64,000 bases of DNA, from NCBI GenBank assembly GCA_031367435.1, contig JANLPV010000187.1, forward strand, positions 1 to 64,000, written 5' to 3'. Position numbers and translations under genes: made by a program. Below are positions 8,241 to 17,826 of this stretch, piece after piece. Source of the DNA: WLMZ01 sp031367435 (GTDB lineage Bacteria; Actinomycetota; Acidimicrobiia; Acidimicrobiales; Ilumatobacteraceae). The number at the start of each line of letters is the position of its first letter. Within the stretch, counting starts at the first letter, position 1. Under the pieces are notes generated by a model, which made no database searches, had not been told where the DNA came from, and worked only from the letters and a program-made list of their open reading frames with translations.

Positions 8241-9740
8241 ATGACCCACGGCCAAGACATCCTGAAGCCGATCATCGGTGAGTTCGACACAGTTCTCGAT
8301 CTGTTCGATGAGGTCGTGGCTCGGCACGGCGACCGCGAGGCGTTTGTGCACAACGGTCGCCGAATCAGCTTTACCGAGTGGGCAACTCAAGCCGATGCGT
8401 TGGCTGGATGGCTCGTTGCGGAGCACGGCGTAGGCAAGGACGACGTCGTCGGCATTCAATTACCGAGCGGCATCGATTACGCAGTGGCGTATCAGGCCAT
8501 CGTGCGCGCCGGTGGCGTCGCCACCGGCATCAACACGCGACTCGGCGTTTCTGAGATCGAACACATCACCGCTCAGTGCCAGCCGCGGTTCACGTTCGAT
8601 GGCGCACTGCCAACGGTGTCCGGCGGCGACCCTGTTCGCCGACGCGTTGCGCTCACCGCCACTGATCCCGTTGCAATCGTGTGGACCGGCGGTACCACCG
8701 GTTTCCCGAAGGGTGCTTGGTTCGATCACGCGTGTCTACGGGCAATGACCCATGGCGCAGCGCCGCTCAGTGAGGCCGGCGATCGACGTCTTTCCCCTCT
8801 GCCATTCGCTCATGTCGGCGCGATGACTCGGGTCTGGGACGAACTGATGCACCTCATCACAACAGTGATCGTGCCAACGCCGTGGACGGCGGCGGATGCG
8901 TTGGCGCTCATCAGCACGGAACGAGTCACTGTCAGCCAAGGTGTGCCGACGCAATACCGGATGATGTTCGATCATCCCGACTTCGCGGACACCGATGTGT
9001 CGAGCCTGCGTATCGCCGGAATTGGCGCGGCGCGAATACCTCCCGAGTTGGTCGTGGAGATGCGCGCCAAGCTCAAGTGCCCGGTCGTCGTGCGTTACGC
9101 CAGCACCGAGTCATGTCTCGCCACCGGCACGCGCCTGAAAGACAGCGACGATGTCATCTGCAACACGGTCGGCCGGCCCAACGGTGGAGTGAAGTTGATG
9201 CTCGTCGACGAATTCGGCACCGAGGCAACTGGCCGAGGCCCTGACTTCATCGGCACGGTGTGCTTGAAGAGCCGCGCGATGATGCGCGGCTACTGGAACG
9301 ATCCGCAACGCACAACCGAGGCAATCGACAGCGACGGATGGTTACACACCGGCGACCTCGGATGGATGGGTGCCGACGGCAACCTTCGCCTCGTCGGCCG
9401 CAACACCGAGATGTACATCCGCGGTGGCAACAACGTGTATCCCATCGAGATCGAAAACTGCCTCGGCGCATATCGCAAGCTCGCCGGTGCGGCCGTCATT
9501 GGGGTGCCGGTGAAAGGTCGCCTCGGCGAGATCGGCGTACTCTTCGCCGTCCCCCGCGGCGACGCCGAATTGAACCTCAGCGACCTACGCAAGTTCGTGA
9601 AGAAGCACCTCGCTGCGTACAAGGCACCCGACTGCCTTCTAGTACTTGAAGCGTTGCCCCTAACTTCCATTGGCAAGGTCGACAAGCTCGCCCTGCAAAC
9701 CCGCGCCCAGGAGGCGGCCACACGATGGACACCATCATGA
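8241..9740 (+). CDS. AMP-dependent acyl-CoA synthetase (FadD type)
   Basis: This 499-residue adenylate-forming enzyme contains the P-loop-like IVWTGGTTGFPKGAW segment, a YASTE adenine-binding motif, the HTGDLGWMGADG hinge region and a C-terminal IGKVDK lysine. It should activate a carboxylic acid to an acyl-AMP and then its CoA thioester. It overlaps the next ligase gene by 16 bases if that gene starts at 9725. Two adjacent, dissimilar ligases suggest two acids of one pathway. Substrate specificity cannot be read from sequence. Confidence 0.92.
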   Translation: MTHGQDILKPIIGEFDTVLDLFDEVVARHGDREAFVHNGRRISFTEWATQADALAGWLVAEHGVGKDDVVGIQLPSGIDYAVAYQAIVRAGGVATGINTRLGVSEIEHITAQCQPRFTFDGALPTVSGGDPVRRRVALTATDPVAIVWTGGTTGFPKGAWFDHACLRAMTHGAAPLSEAGDRRLSPLPFAHVGAMTRVWDELMHLITTVIVPTPWTAADALALISTERVTVSQGVPTQYRMMFDHPDFADTDVSSLRIAGIGAARIPPELVVEMRAKLKCPVVVRYASTESCLATGTRLKDSDDVICNTVGRPNGGVKLMLVDEFGTEATGRGPDFIGTVCLKSRAMMRGYWNDPQRTTEAIDSDGWLHTGDLGWMGADGNLRLVGRNTEMYIRGGNNVYPIEIENCLGAYRKLAGAAVIGVPVKGRLGEIGVLFAVPRGDAELNLSDLRKFVKKHLAAYKAPDCLLVLEALPLTSIGKVDKLALQTRAQEAATRWTPS

Positions 9741-11278
9741 CTGCAGGATTGCTCGATACGACAGGTAAGACGCTGTGGCAGCTCATTTGCGAACGCGCCG
9801 ATGCAACGCCCGGCAAGTGCATGGCGATCGACGAGAAGGGTCGCGAGCTGACGTTCGGCGAGTACCGACAGTGGAGCGAACGCGTCGCTGCCGGTTTGGC
9901 CGATCGTGGTATCGGTATGGGCACCAACGTGTCGTGGATACTGCCATCGCGTTTCGAATCGCTCGTGCTCGCCGCGGCGCTATCACGCCTCGGCGCGATT
10001 CAGAATCCAATCCTGCCGATCTATCGCACTCGCGAGGTTGCGTTCATCACGCGTCAAAGCAACTGCAAGGTGATGATCGTGCCCGGCGTGTTTCGAGGTT
10101 TCGACTACACACCGATGGTTGCAGATGCAACAAAGGGCCATGACGTCGACATCATCGTCGCCGACCCCGATCTGCCCGACGGTGATCCGACCACGCTCGC
10201 TGATTACGTGCCCGCATTCGCCGAATTACGGTGGCTGTTCTACTCCTCTGGCACGACTGCCGACCCAAAGGGCGCAAAGCACAGTGATCGCAGTATGTCT
10301 GCGGCAAACAACGGTATGCAGTGGAGCATGCAGGTCACGCCCGACGACAAGGCGGCCGTGGTCTTTCCGATTACCCATGTTGGCGGACTCGTGTGGTTAT
10401 TCAACGCAATGCAGACCGGTGTCGAACTGTTGATGGTCGAGACGTTCAGCCCGGCGGACACCCCACGATGGCTCGGTGAGCACGGCGTGACATGCGCAGG
10501 CGCGGGCACCGTGTTCTGGCTCGCCTACCTCAACGCACAGCGCCAACTGCCCGCTGGAGAGAAGCTGATGCCAGCTGTTCGCATTTTCAATGGTGGCGGC
10601 GCGCCGAAGCCGAAGACGCTGCATGCGGAAATGATGGCCGAAATGGGTGCGCCGCTCATTGGAGGTTGGGGACTCACCGAGGCACCGATCAACACGATGG
10701 TGCACGTGGACGACCCTGACGACAAGAAGGCCACCACCGACGGACGGGCGTGTCCGCTCGTTGAGATCCGCGTCATCCTTGACGGTCGCGTGGTTGGACC
10801 GAATGTTGAAGGCGAACTGCGCGTCCGTGGGCCACAGGTGTGTCTTGGCTATCTCGATAGCTCCCTCGATGACGAGGCATTCGACGAAGACGGTTGGTTC
10901 CGGACCGGCGACCTCGGCGTGATCGATGATGGCGGTTGGGTGAGCATCACCGGTCGCCTGAAAGACATCATCATTCGCAAGGGCGAGAACATCTCTGCGA
11001 AGGAGATCGAGGATCTTCTGTACGCGCATCCGAGCGTGCTCGACGCTGCCGTCATCGGCTTACCCGACACGGCGAGCGGCGAGCGGGCGTGTGCAGTTGT
11101 GGTGTGCAAGCAGGGCTCGACGCTGACCCTGCCCGACATGGTTGCGTACCTGCGCGACAAGCGGCTGTCGATGCACAAAGTTCCTGAGCAACTCGAGATC
11201 GTGGAAACACTTCCACGAAACCCGAGCGGCAAGGTGTTGAAGAAAGATCTACGCGCAACATATGGAGGCACAGCATGA
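9725..11278 (+). CDS. AMP-dependent acyl-CoA synthetase (FadD type)
   Basis: This 517-residue ligase has LFYSSGTTADPKGAKHS as its phosphate-binding loop, GGWGLTEAP, FRTGDLGVIDDGGW, and the C-terminal NPSGKVLKKDLR lysine. The ATG at 9725 has a GGAGG about ten bases upstream. A second ATG at 9737 would instead form an ATGA overlap with the preceding stop, and either is possible. It probably makes an acyl-CoA for the beta-oxidation enzymes that follow. Its end overlaps the SDR start by four bases (ATGA), indicating translational coupling. Confidence 0.92.
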   Translation: MDTIMTAGLLDTTGKTLWQLICERADATPGKCMAIDEKGRELTFGEYRQWSERVAAGLADRGIGMGTNVSWILPSRFESLVLAAALSRLGAIQNPILPIYRTREVAFITRQSNCKVMIVPGVFRGFDYTPMVADATKGHDVDIIVADPDLPDGDPTTLADYVPAFAELRWLFYSSGTTADPKGAKHSDRSMSAANNGMQWSMQVTPDDKAAVVFPITHVGGLVWLFNAMQTGVELLMVETFSPADTPRWLGEHGVTCAGAGTVFWLAYLNAQRQLPAGEKLMPAVRIFNGGGAPKPKTLHAEMMAEMGAPLIGGWGLTEAPINTMVHVDDPDDKKATTDGRACPLVEIRVILDGRVVGPNVEGELRVRGPQVCLGYLDSSLDDEAFDEDGWFRTGDLGVIDDGGWVSITGRLKDIIIRKGENISAKEIEDLLYAHPSVLDAAVIGLPDTASGERACAVVVCKQGSTLTLPDMVAYLRDKRLSMHKVPEQLEIVETLPRNPSGKVLKKDLRATYGGTA

Positions 11279-12024
11279 ATCGATTCACAGGTAAGCGGGT
11301 GCTCATCACCGGCACAGGTTCGGGTATTGGGCTCGCTACAGCAACGCTGTTCGGTGCCGAAGGGGCCACAGTGTCCTGCCTCGATCTCAAGGGGGCAGAG
11401 GAGGCCGCCGCGGCGATCACAGCTGCGGGCGGCAATGCCCAGGCTTACGTGTGCGACGTGTCCAGTTCATCCGCCGTGCGGAGTGTTGTCGAGACCGCTG
11501 CCGCGGCGATGGGCGGCATCGACATCGTCTGCAACATTGCCGGCATCGGCCACTTCGCTTGGAGCCACGAGGAAGACCCTGAGTGGTTTGACCGGATCGT
11601 TGGCGTCAACCTCAACGGCACGTTCTATGTTTGCCGCTACGCGCTCCCCTATCTGCTCGAGACCGGAAATGGCGTCATCGTTAACACCGCCTCAAACGCT
11701 GGGCTGATGGGCATGCCGTGGAGCGCCGCGTATTGCGCGAGTAAGGGTGGCGTGGTGCAACTGACACGGGCGCTCGCCTTTGAATATCGCGGCAAGGGCG
11801 TGCGAGTCAATGCACTTGCGCCGGGTGGCACCAACACCAACATCGTGCATTCGTTCAGTTCGCTTCCCGATGGCGCCGATCACCGTGAAATGGCGCGGAT
11901 GATGTCGCCGATGAAGACCGCGGAGCCGTCAGAGATGGCCGACGCGTTCGCCTACATTGCATCTGAGCAGGCTCGATTCATGACCGGAACCATTCTCTCG
12001 CTCGACGGTGGCCTCACCTGCTGA
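11275..12024 (+). CDS. Short-chain dehydrogenase/reductase
   Basis: The 249-residue protein is a classical SDR: TGTGSGIG at the cofactor site, CNIAGIG, a serine in NTASNAGLMG, the YCASK catalytic pair and a GTILSLDGG tail. It should oxidise or reduce a hydroxyl/keto group, for example the 3-hydroxyacyl-CoA step or a ring hydroxyl. It is translationally coupled to the preceding acyl-CoA synthetase. It closes the run that starts at the amidohydrolase, and the next transcription unit has its own operator at 12073. Confidence 0.92.
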   Translation: MNRFTGKRVLITGTGSGIGLATATLFGAEGATVSCLDLKGAEEAAAAITAAGGNAQAYVCDVSSSSAVRSVVETAAAAMGGIDIVCNIAGIGHFAWSHEEDPEWFDRIVGVNLNGTFYVCRYALPYLLETGNGVIVNTASNAGLMGMPWSAAYCASKGGVVQLTRALAFEYRGKGVRVNALAPGGTNTNIVHSFSSLPDGADHREMARMMSPMKTAEPSEMADAFAYIASEQARFMTGTILSLDGGLTC

Positions 12025-12072
12025 GCGCCACGGCACCTCGCCGAAGTGACCGATGATCTGAAGGTTCCGGCT

Positions 12073-12089
12073 TCTGATGCCGCGTCAGA
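12073..12089. promoter_or_regulatory. Candidate operator: 6-5-6 inverted repeat upstream of the acyl-CoA dehydrogenase pair
   Basis: TCTGATGCCGCGTCAGA matches the seven-copy window consensus, with T in place of C at the sixth position. It lies 47 bases upstream of the GTG of the acyl-CoA dehydrogenase at 12137. The downstream run ends in a TetR gene, so the site may be autoregulatory. Confidence 0.66.
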
Positions 12090-12136
12090 TACGCTCGCCC
12101 ACGCTATTGATGGCCCGATCGAAGTGAGAACACCGC

Positions 12137-13324
12137 GTGGATCTGCAATTTACGGATGCCGAAAACTCGTTTCGACTCGAACTCCGCAAGTGGCTCGCGT
12201 CCGTCATTCCAGACCTACCGACTGAGCCCCACCGCAACGACTGGGTGGGTCGCCGCACGTACGACACGATGTGGCAACGGATGCTGTTCGACGCCGGCTA
12301 CGCAGGCATCAACTGGCCCAAGGAATTTGGCGGCTTGGGTGCAACACCCACCGAGCATCTGATCTTTCTCGAAGAGACCGAACGCGCTCGCGCCCCATAC
12401 GTGGGTCAGAACTTCGTCGGGCTGCTGCACGCTGGACCCACGCTTGTCACCGAAGCCTCCGCCGAACAAAAGGCGTTTCACCTTCCTGCCATCTTGAAAG
12501 GTGAACACATCTGGTGCCAGGGGTTCAGCGAGCCGGGCGCGGGTAGCGATCTGGCCAGCCTCAGTTGCCGCGCGATTCGCGATGGCGATGATTACATCAT
12601 CAGCGGACAGAAGATCTGGACGAGCTTCGGTCACACTGCCGACTTCTGCGAGATGTTGGTGCGCACCGATACCGACGTACCCAAGCACCGTGGCATCAGC
12701 TGGCTCATCCTCCCCATGGGCCTCGATGGCATAGATGTGCGCCCGCTGCGCACGATGGAAGGCAGCACAGAGTTTTGCGAAGTGTTCTTCGATGAGGTTC
12801 GAGTGCCAGTCGCCAATCGCGTCGGCGCGGAGAACGACGGATGGCGCGTGGCGATGGTGACGCTCAGCTTCGAGCGCGGTACCGCCTTCGTGAGCGAGAT
12901 GCTGCAATCGATGGAGTTGGCGCGCGACCTCGCACTGCTTGCCAAACGCATCACCCGCAACGGAGCTACCGCGTGGGACGATGCCGGTCTTCGTCGTGAC
13001 ATTGGCCGGATCTGCGCCGAGCTCGACGCATTGTGGGCGCTGACCAAGCGCAACATCAGCCAGGCACAGCGCACCGGTTTGGTGGGGCCCGGCGGCAACG
13101 TGTTCAAGCTTGCCTATGCCGAGCTGCGCTCGCGCCTTGGGGAGTTGGCGATGCATCTGCTCGACCGCGCGTCGCTGAGCATTGACGACATCGGCGATTT
13201 GCCCACCCACGCCCACGTTCACGGGCGCATTCATGCCCTCTCGCTCGGCATTGCGGCAGGCACCTCTCAGGTGCAACGCAACATCGTTGCCGAACGCATC
13301 TTGGGTCTTCCGAAGGATCGGTAA
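12137..13324 (+). CDS. Acyl-CoA dehydrogenase, large subunit of a pair
   Basis: This 395-residue flavoenzyme starts at GTG 12137 (MDLQFTDAENSF). It shows GFSEPGAGSDLASL and GQKIWTSFGHTADF in the FAD/substrate region and ends with TSQVQRNIVAERILGLP. The position of the catalytic glutamate in the YEGT motif of medium-chain enzymes is not acidic here, as in the actinobacterial FadE steroid-type enzymes, where the base lies elsewhere. A second, shorter dehydrogenase gene follows within 6 bases. By analogy with ChsE1-ChsE2 the two probably form an alpha2beta2 heterotetramer. The acyl-CoA substrate is unknown. Confidence 0.92.
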   Translation: MDLQFTDAENSFRLELRKWLASVIPDLPTEPHRNDWVGRRTYDTMWQRMLFDAGYAGINWPKEFGGLGATPTEHLIFLEETERARAPYVGQNFVGLLHAGPTLVTEASAEQKAFHLPAILKGEHIWCQGFSEPGAGSDLASLSCRAIRDGDDYIISGQKIWTSFGHTADFCEMLVRTDTDVPKHRGISWLILPMGLDGIDVRPLRTMEGSTEFCEVFFDEVRVPVANRVGAENDGWRVAMVTLSFERGTAFVSEMLQSMELARDLALLAKRITRNGATAWDDAGLRRDIGRICAELDALWALTKRNISQAQRTGLVGPGGNVFKLAYAELRSRLGELAMHLLDRASLSIDDIGDLPTHAHVHGRIHALSLGIAAGTSQVQRNIVAERILGLPKDR

Positions 13325-13330
13325 TTGCAC

Positions 13331-14281
13331 ATGGACTTCGAACTCAACGACGATGAACGCGCGTTACAAGAAGGCATCCGTACCTTTCTCTCGGGGCGGT
13401 GTCCGATCACGATCGTGCGCGCCAACGAGGAAACTGGTGGCGCGCTCGATCGTTACCTCTGGCGAGCGTTGGCCGAGGTCGGTGTGTTCAGCCTGCGCAT
13501 CGACGGTTTCGGCATGACCGAATCGGTGCTCGCCTTCGAAGAGCTCGGCCGCTCTCTGGTTGCCGGCCCACTCGTTGCGTCACACCTTGCAGCTGCACTC
13601 GTGGCAGGAGCGAGTGACGGTTCACGCATCGTCGGCATTATCGAACCAAGCGAGCCCGTCACCGTCGCCGAGCACCTTGCGTCGCTCGACGATGTCGTGG
13701 TGGTCCGCGATGACGGGGTGTATCTCATCGATCCATCCGATGTGATTGGCGTTCCTGTCGAACGGCCGCTCGACGCACTCACACCTATCACTGCCGTTAC
13801 GTCGATGCCGACGGGCACGCTCATTGCCGACAGCGGCGCGGCGCGCATCTTGCGGCGCGATGGCATGGTGCTCACCGCGGCACTGCAGTTGGGTCTGTGT
13901 CTCGCCTCGATCGATCTGGCCAAGACGTATGCCATGCAGCGCGAACAATTCGGCCGCCCTATCGGCTCGTTCCAGGCGGTGAAACATTTGCTCGCGGACA
14001 TGCTCACCAAGGCCGAAGTCACGCGAGCCGCGGTCTATGCAGCGGCAGTGAACATTGACGGGCGGGGTGACAGCACAGACCTGATGCAGACGGCGCGGAT
14101 GGCCAAAATGCTTGCCGGCGACAGCGCACTCTTTTGCGGCAAGACGTGCATCCAGGTGCACGGCGGTATGGGATTCACGTGGGAGGTCGATGCACAGCGC
14201 TATTGGAAGCGTGCCTGCGTGCTCGACACCCACTTCGGCAATAGCGATGAACACGCGGCCGCATTCGCGGCTGCGTTGTAG
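13331..14281 (+). CDS. Acyl-CoA dehydrogenase, small subunit of a pair
   Basis: The start is the ATG at 13331, giving 316 residues, short for an acyl-CoA dehydrogenase. The C-terminal half is typical: YAMQREQFGRPIGSFQAVKHLLADM and QVHGGMGFTWEVDAQRYWKRA. The middle beta domain is reduced. This truncation is characteristic of the non-catalytic or half-site partner in heteromeric FadE enzymes. It follows the large subunit after 6 bases and precedes an SDR after 9, so all three are probably co-transcribed. The paired function is inferred from arrangement and length. Confidence 0.9.
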   Translation: MDFELNDDERALQEGIRTFLSGRCPITIVRANEETGGALDRYLWRALAEVGVFSLRIDGFGMTESVLAFEELGRSLVAGPLVASHLAAALVAGASDGSRIVGIIEPSEPVTVAEHLASLDDVVVVRDDGVYLIDPSDVIGVPVERPLDALTPITAVTSMPTGTLIADSGAARILRRDGMVLTAALQLGLCLASIDLAKTYAMQREQFGRPIGSFQAVKHLLADMLTKAEVTRAAVYAAAVNIDGRGDSTDLMQTARMAKMLAGDSALFCGKTCIQVHGGMGFTWEVDAQRYWKRACVLDTHFGNSDEHAAAFAAAL

Positions 14282-14290
14282 GAGGCCAAT

Positions 14291-15190
14291 GTGGGTATTT
14301 GCAGCGATCGAGTCGTCATCATCACTGGCGCGGGACGTGGCCTGGGGCGCGCGCATGCATTGGCGTTCGCAGCAGAGGGTGCCAAGGTCGTGGTCAACGA
14401 CGTGGGCGCCGAGCTCGACGGCAGCGGAGGCAGCCTGTCGCCTGCGCAGGAGGTCGTGGAGGAAATTCGCTCCGCTGGTGGTGGCGCAATCGTCAATGGC
14501 GACGACATCAGCGATTGGGATCAGGCCGGTCACCTGATTGAGCAGACGATCGAGGTGTATGGCCGACTCGACACGGTCGTATGCAATGCCGGCATCGTGC
14601 GCGACCGAATGATTGTGAACATGTCAGTCGATGAGTGGGATGCCGTGATGAGGGTGCATTTGCGCGGCATGTTCTGCCCTGTACGACACGCCATCGACTA
14701 CTGGCGCGCACAGGCCAAGGCGGGCGCTCCGGTGCAGGCGCGGGTCATCACAACATCGTCCGGGGCGGGTCTCTTCGGCAGCGTGTCACAGGGCAACTAC
14801 TCGGCCGCCAAAGCAGGCATAGCCGGTTTCACCATCGTCGCGGCGCAAGAACTCGGCCGATATGGCATCCTCATCAACGGCATCGCTCCGTCCGCACGTA
14901 GCCGTATGACTGAAGAGGCGTTCGCCGACATGATGCGCAAGCCCGACGAGGGCTTCGACGCGATGGACCCCGCCAACATCAGTCCCGTTGTCGTCTGGCT
15001 TGGTTCAGATTTGTGCTCGGTGTCGGGACGCATGTTTGAAATTGCCGGAGGACAACTCAGCATCGCCGACGGTTGGCATCATGGTGCAGTCTTCGACAAC
15101 GGCGCGCGATTCGAAGCAGCAGAAGTCGGCGCGCTGATCGATGATTTGCTGCTGTCGGCACCACGGCCAACGCCCGTGTACGGTTCGTAG
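14291..15190 (+). CDS. SDR, multifunctional-enzyme/Hsd4A-like 3-hydroxyacyl-CoA dehydrogenase
   Basis: The protein is 299 residues from a GTG preceded by GGAGG. It has TGAGRGLGRAHALAFAAEGA, VVNDVGAELDGSGG, a serine in TTSSGAGLFG and the YSAAK pair. A C-terminal extension goes beyond a minimal SDR. The N-terminal pattern (VNDxG...DGSGG) is that of peroxisomal MFE-2 and actinobacterial Hsd4A. These oxidise 3-hydroxyacyl-CoA steroid side chains and 17-hydroxysteroids. Placement after an acyl-CoA dehydrogenase pair fits the third step of beta-oxidation. Related 300-residue SDRs occur at 22440 and 41067. Confidence 0.88.
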   Translation: MGICSDRVVIITGAGRGLGRAHALAFAAEGAKVVVNDVGAELDGSGGSLSPAQEVVEEIRSAGGGAIVNGDDISDWDQAGHLIEQTIEVYGRLDTVVCNAGIVRDRMIVNMSVDEWDAVMRVHLRGMFCPVRHAIDYWRAQAKAGAPVQARVITTSSGAGLFGSVSQGNYSAAKAGIAGFTIVAAQELGRYGILINGIAPSARSRMTEEAFADMMRKPDEGFDAMDPANISPVVVWLGSDLCSVSGRMFEIAGGQLSIADGWHHGAVFDNGARFEAAEVGALIDDLLLSAPRPTPVYGS

Positions 15191-15209
15191 AACGCGCAGG
15201 GGGAGACAC

Positions 15210-15851
15210 GTGCCACGTCCGAACAAGACCGTCCTTGGTGCCGACGGTCGCGTCTTAGGTTCTCGCGCGGAAAGCACTCGGATACGACTGCTCGATGCGA
15301 CATCCAAGTTGCTTGCGGAGTCTGGTGTACTCGAGTTGCGCATTGTCGATATCACTCGCGAGGTCGGCTCGTCGCCTGCCACGTTCTACCAATATTTCGT
15401 AGACGTCGATGCCGCAATCCTGGCCTTGGCAGATCAGGCGATTCGCGATGAAGCCCCTATGGTGTCGCACTTGGCCACCGGTTGGGACGACGACGATGGT
15501 CTCGAGCGAGCACGAGCCTTCGTCGATGCCTACATCACCTTCTGGGACAACAACAGCGCCGTGCTGCGCGTGCGTAACCTCAAGGCCGAGGAGGGCAACG
15601 CCGCTTTCAGAGAAGCCCGCTCGAAGGCCAATCTGTTACTGATTCAAGCGATGAGCAAAATGGTCGAGCAAGCTCAGTCGGCCGGACGCTTGCCGGCCGA
15701 GATGCATCCATTTGTCACCGCCACCGCCATGATCGCAGTGATCGAGCGACTGCTTCCCTACCGCACTGAGATCGCTCGTCGCGGTGCTCCCGCCGGGACG
15801 CTGCGCGACACGCTTGCGCTGCTGCTGTATCGGTCCCTCACTGGGCGCTGA
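15210..15851 (+). CDS. TetR/AcrR-family regulator; candidate regulator of the 17-bp operators
   Basis: Starting at the GTG at 15210 (preceded by AGGGGGAG) the product has 213 residues. The DNA-binding domain is around residues 20-70, with LRIVDITREVGSSPATFYQYFVD as the helix-turn-helix core. The remainder is a helical sensor domain. A basic N-terminal tail (PRPNKTVLGADGRVLGSR) precedes the first helix, as in many regulators of CoA-ester pathways. It is the last gene of the run whose promoter carries the operator at 12073. That makes it a reasonable candidate for binding TCTGAC-N5-GTCAGA. The link is inference; the family assignment is firm. Confidence 0.9.
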   Translation: MPRPNKTVLGADGRVLGSRAESTRIRLLDATSKLLAESGVLELRIVDITREVGSSPATFYQYFVDVDAAILALADQAIRDEAPMVSHLATGWDDDDGLERARAFVDAYITFWDNNSAVLRVRNLKAEEGNAAFREARSKANLLLIQAMSKMVEQAQSAGRLPAEMHPFVTATAMIAVIERLLPYRTEIARRGAPAGTLRDTLALLLYRSLTGR

Positions 15852-16188
15852 GCCTCCACAGCACCGCGCGAGGTCAGCGAGGAGGGTCGAGGGAACCTCG
15901 TGTGTTCCAACGACGACCGCTCGATCGCTCGGTCACGGCATCAACCCGCCATATGAGTGTCCCGACTGTCCGATTGACGTGATCGAACAACGAGGTGGGC
16001 GCGTCGGTATCAGCAAGATCTGCCTCGATATCGGCCGGCGCGACTACGCCCACGCGAACACCCACACAGTAGGAGCTATGCCTCATCATGAGTCAGTCAC
16101 GACCCATGATGAAGCAGAAGGCCAAGCAACCCCGATTGTCTGGCGCACGATGTCCACCGCCTCCTCTGTAGCGGCGGCGGGTGGTCGT
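15852..16188. other. Intergenic stretch between convergent TetR and multicopper oxidase genes
   Basis: I see no convincing gene in these 337 bases. Candidate frames are short or only antisense to the oxidase. A GC-rich imperfect hairpin (CCACCGCC at 16154-16161 with GGCGGGTGG at 16176-16184) lies just past the oxidase stop and could help end its transcript. It has no T-tract, so it is a weak terminator candidate. Confidence 0.35.
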
Positions 16189-17793
16189 TCAGCTGGTGAC
16201 CCGGAATTGACCCATCAGCCCCTTGTCTTCGTGTTCGAGGATGTGGCAGTGGAAGACGTAGGTGCCAGTGAAGTCAACGAATTTGACGAGGATCGTCGCA
16301 CTGCTCCAACCCGGTACGTTGACCGTCTCTTTCCACTGGCTGGCGTTCGCCGGTGGCGCGCCTCGACCAATGCTGAGAACCTGGAAGTTGATGTCATGCA
16401 GGTGAATTGGGTGGTCCTGCCCGGAGCGGTTGTCGAACGTCCATGTCTCGGTGGCACCCAGTTTGACGTCCGCGTCGATCCGATTCATCCCGAAGACCTG
16501 GTTGTTGAACGTCCAGGTGCCGTTGTTCTGGGCGATGGTGAAAGTGCGGCTGACCGAGGAGTCGGCGGGGTTAAGTGCACTGAATGCGCGCAGCGTGGCT
16601 GGCACCGTGCTGCTGTCCGCCCCAGTGGTGTTGACGTCGAATCGCATCAAATCTGCGCTGTTGTAACCCGAACCGTTCTGAAGCGTGACCGAGGTCCCGA
16701 CCGCCAACTTGGAGAAATCGATCACGATGTCAGCGCGTTCGGCCGGTGCAAGCGTGATCGTGGACAATGAGAGCGGAGCGGAGAAGAGTCCGCCCTCGTT
16801 GCCGATCTGGATGATCGGCTGAGAGTTGGACAGCTTCAGGGTGTAGTAGCGGCCGTTGGAGCCATTGAGGACCCGGAAGCGCATCTTGCGGGTGCCGACT
16901 TTGAGGTAGGGCTGCGGTGCCCCGTTGACAAGTTGTGTGTCACCCACGAAACCGTCGCGGATGCTGGAGCTGTCAAGGCTGTAGGCCAGCGTGCCGTCGC
17001 TGTTGAACTGGCGGTCCTGCAGAACCAAAGGCACGTCGTTCGCGCCGCTGGGCAAGTTGAGCGCTGCTTCCTGAGGGTCGCTGATCAGATACATCCCGGC
17101 CATGCCCTTATAAACATGCGTCGCGGTGACGTCCATGGCGTGGTCGTGGTACCACTCGATTCGGGCGCTTTGGTTGTTCGGAAAGGTGTAGTCACGCGAC
17201 GAACCCGGCGCGACCAGGTCCATCGGTCCGCCGTCGGATGCCGTCGCGACGTGCGCGCCGTGTAGGTGCAGCGCGGTTGAATCGGTCAGGCTGTTCACCA
17301 TGTGGATCTTCACTTGGCGTCCACTCGTGGCTTTGATCGTGGGCCCGAGATAGTTGCCGCCGTCAACACCGTTGTAGGTCCACACGGGTGTGGTCTTGCC
17401 GGGGATTATCGACGCGTTCGCCGTCTTCTCGGTCAAGGTGTAGTAGTCGGTCGTCGCATCCGTGCTCGTAGGAGTCAACACGGCCGGAATTGGCAACGGA
17501 ACTGCGAACGCCGTCGTGCAACCCGAATTCACGCAACCGCTCCCAGCACCCCATCCATAGGCCCGAGCCGCGAACGACACCGAGGCCATGACCATCGCCG
17601 CGATCACCAAAAGAGGCGCCAACACCGGACGTGCGGCCCGCACTACCGATCGACGCGGCCACCGACGGATGGTCGAGCGCCGCGAGCGCAGGGCGGCAAA
17701 GATGGTCGTGCCTGAGAAGGACTGGTCGAGGATCGGGATCGCTCGCCTACGTCGCAAACGCGCTGGCCTATTGCTTGACTTTTCGAACTCCAT
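16189..17793 (-). CDS. Multicopper oxidase (CotA/laccase-like), exported or membrane-anchored
   Basis: This 534-residue protein contains all four copper-ligand motifs: HLHGAH and WYHDHAM in domain 1, then HPIHLHDINF and HCHILEHEDKGLM at the C-terminus. The last has the Cys and Met of a type 1 copper site. A hydrophobic segment (PVLAPLLVIAAMVMASVSFAA, about residues 56-76) follows a very Arg-rich N-terminus. It is probably a long signal peptide or anchor, so the protein should act outside the membrane. A GTG at 17643 would give a more ordinary signal peptide. Likely reactions are oxidation of metals, phenols or bilirubin-type compounds with reduction of oxygen to water. It opens the segment that looks unlike the catabolic genes around it. 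Confidence 0.9.
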   Translation of the reverse strand: MEFEKSSNRPARLRRRRAIPILDQSFSGTTIFAALRSRRSTIRRWPRRSVVRAARPVLAPLLVIAAMVMASVSFAARAYGWGAGSGCVNSGCTTAFAVPLPIPAVLTPTSTDATTDYYTLTEKTANASIIPGKTTPVWTYNGVDGGNYLGPTIKATSGRQVKIHMVNSLTDSTALHLHGAHVATASDGGPMDLVAPGSSRDYTFPNNQSARIEWYHDHAMDVTATHVYKGMAGMYLISDPQEAALNLPSGANDVPLVLQDRQFNSDGTLAYSLDSSSIRDGFVGDTQLVNGAPQPYLKVGTRKMRFRVLNGSNGRYYTLKLSNSQPIIQIGNEGGLFSAPLSLSTITLAPAERADIVIDFSKLAVGTSVTLQNGSGYNSADLMRFDVNTTGADSSTVPATLRAFSALNPADSSVSRTFTIAQNNGTWTFNNQVFGMNRIDADVKLGATETWTFDNRSGQDHPIHLHDINFQVLSIGRGAPPANASQWKETVNVPGWSSATILVKFVDFTGTYVFHCHILEHEDKGLMGQFRVTS

Positions 17794-17826
17794 CGTCTCT
17801 CGGTTCTCGGTATGACCAGGTGCACC

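Noticed and set aside
15784..16770. A 328-codon rightward open frame overlapping the multicopper oxidase end
   Set aside because: It is antisense to the strongly supported oxidase gene and its translation has no family similarity; it reflects GC-rich codon bias.
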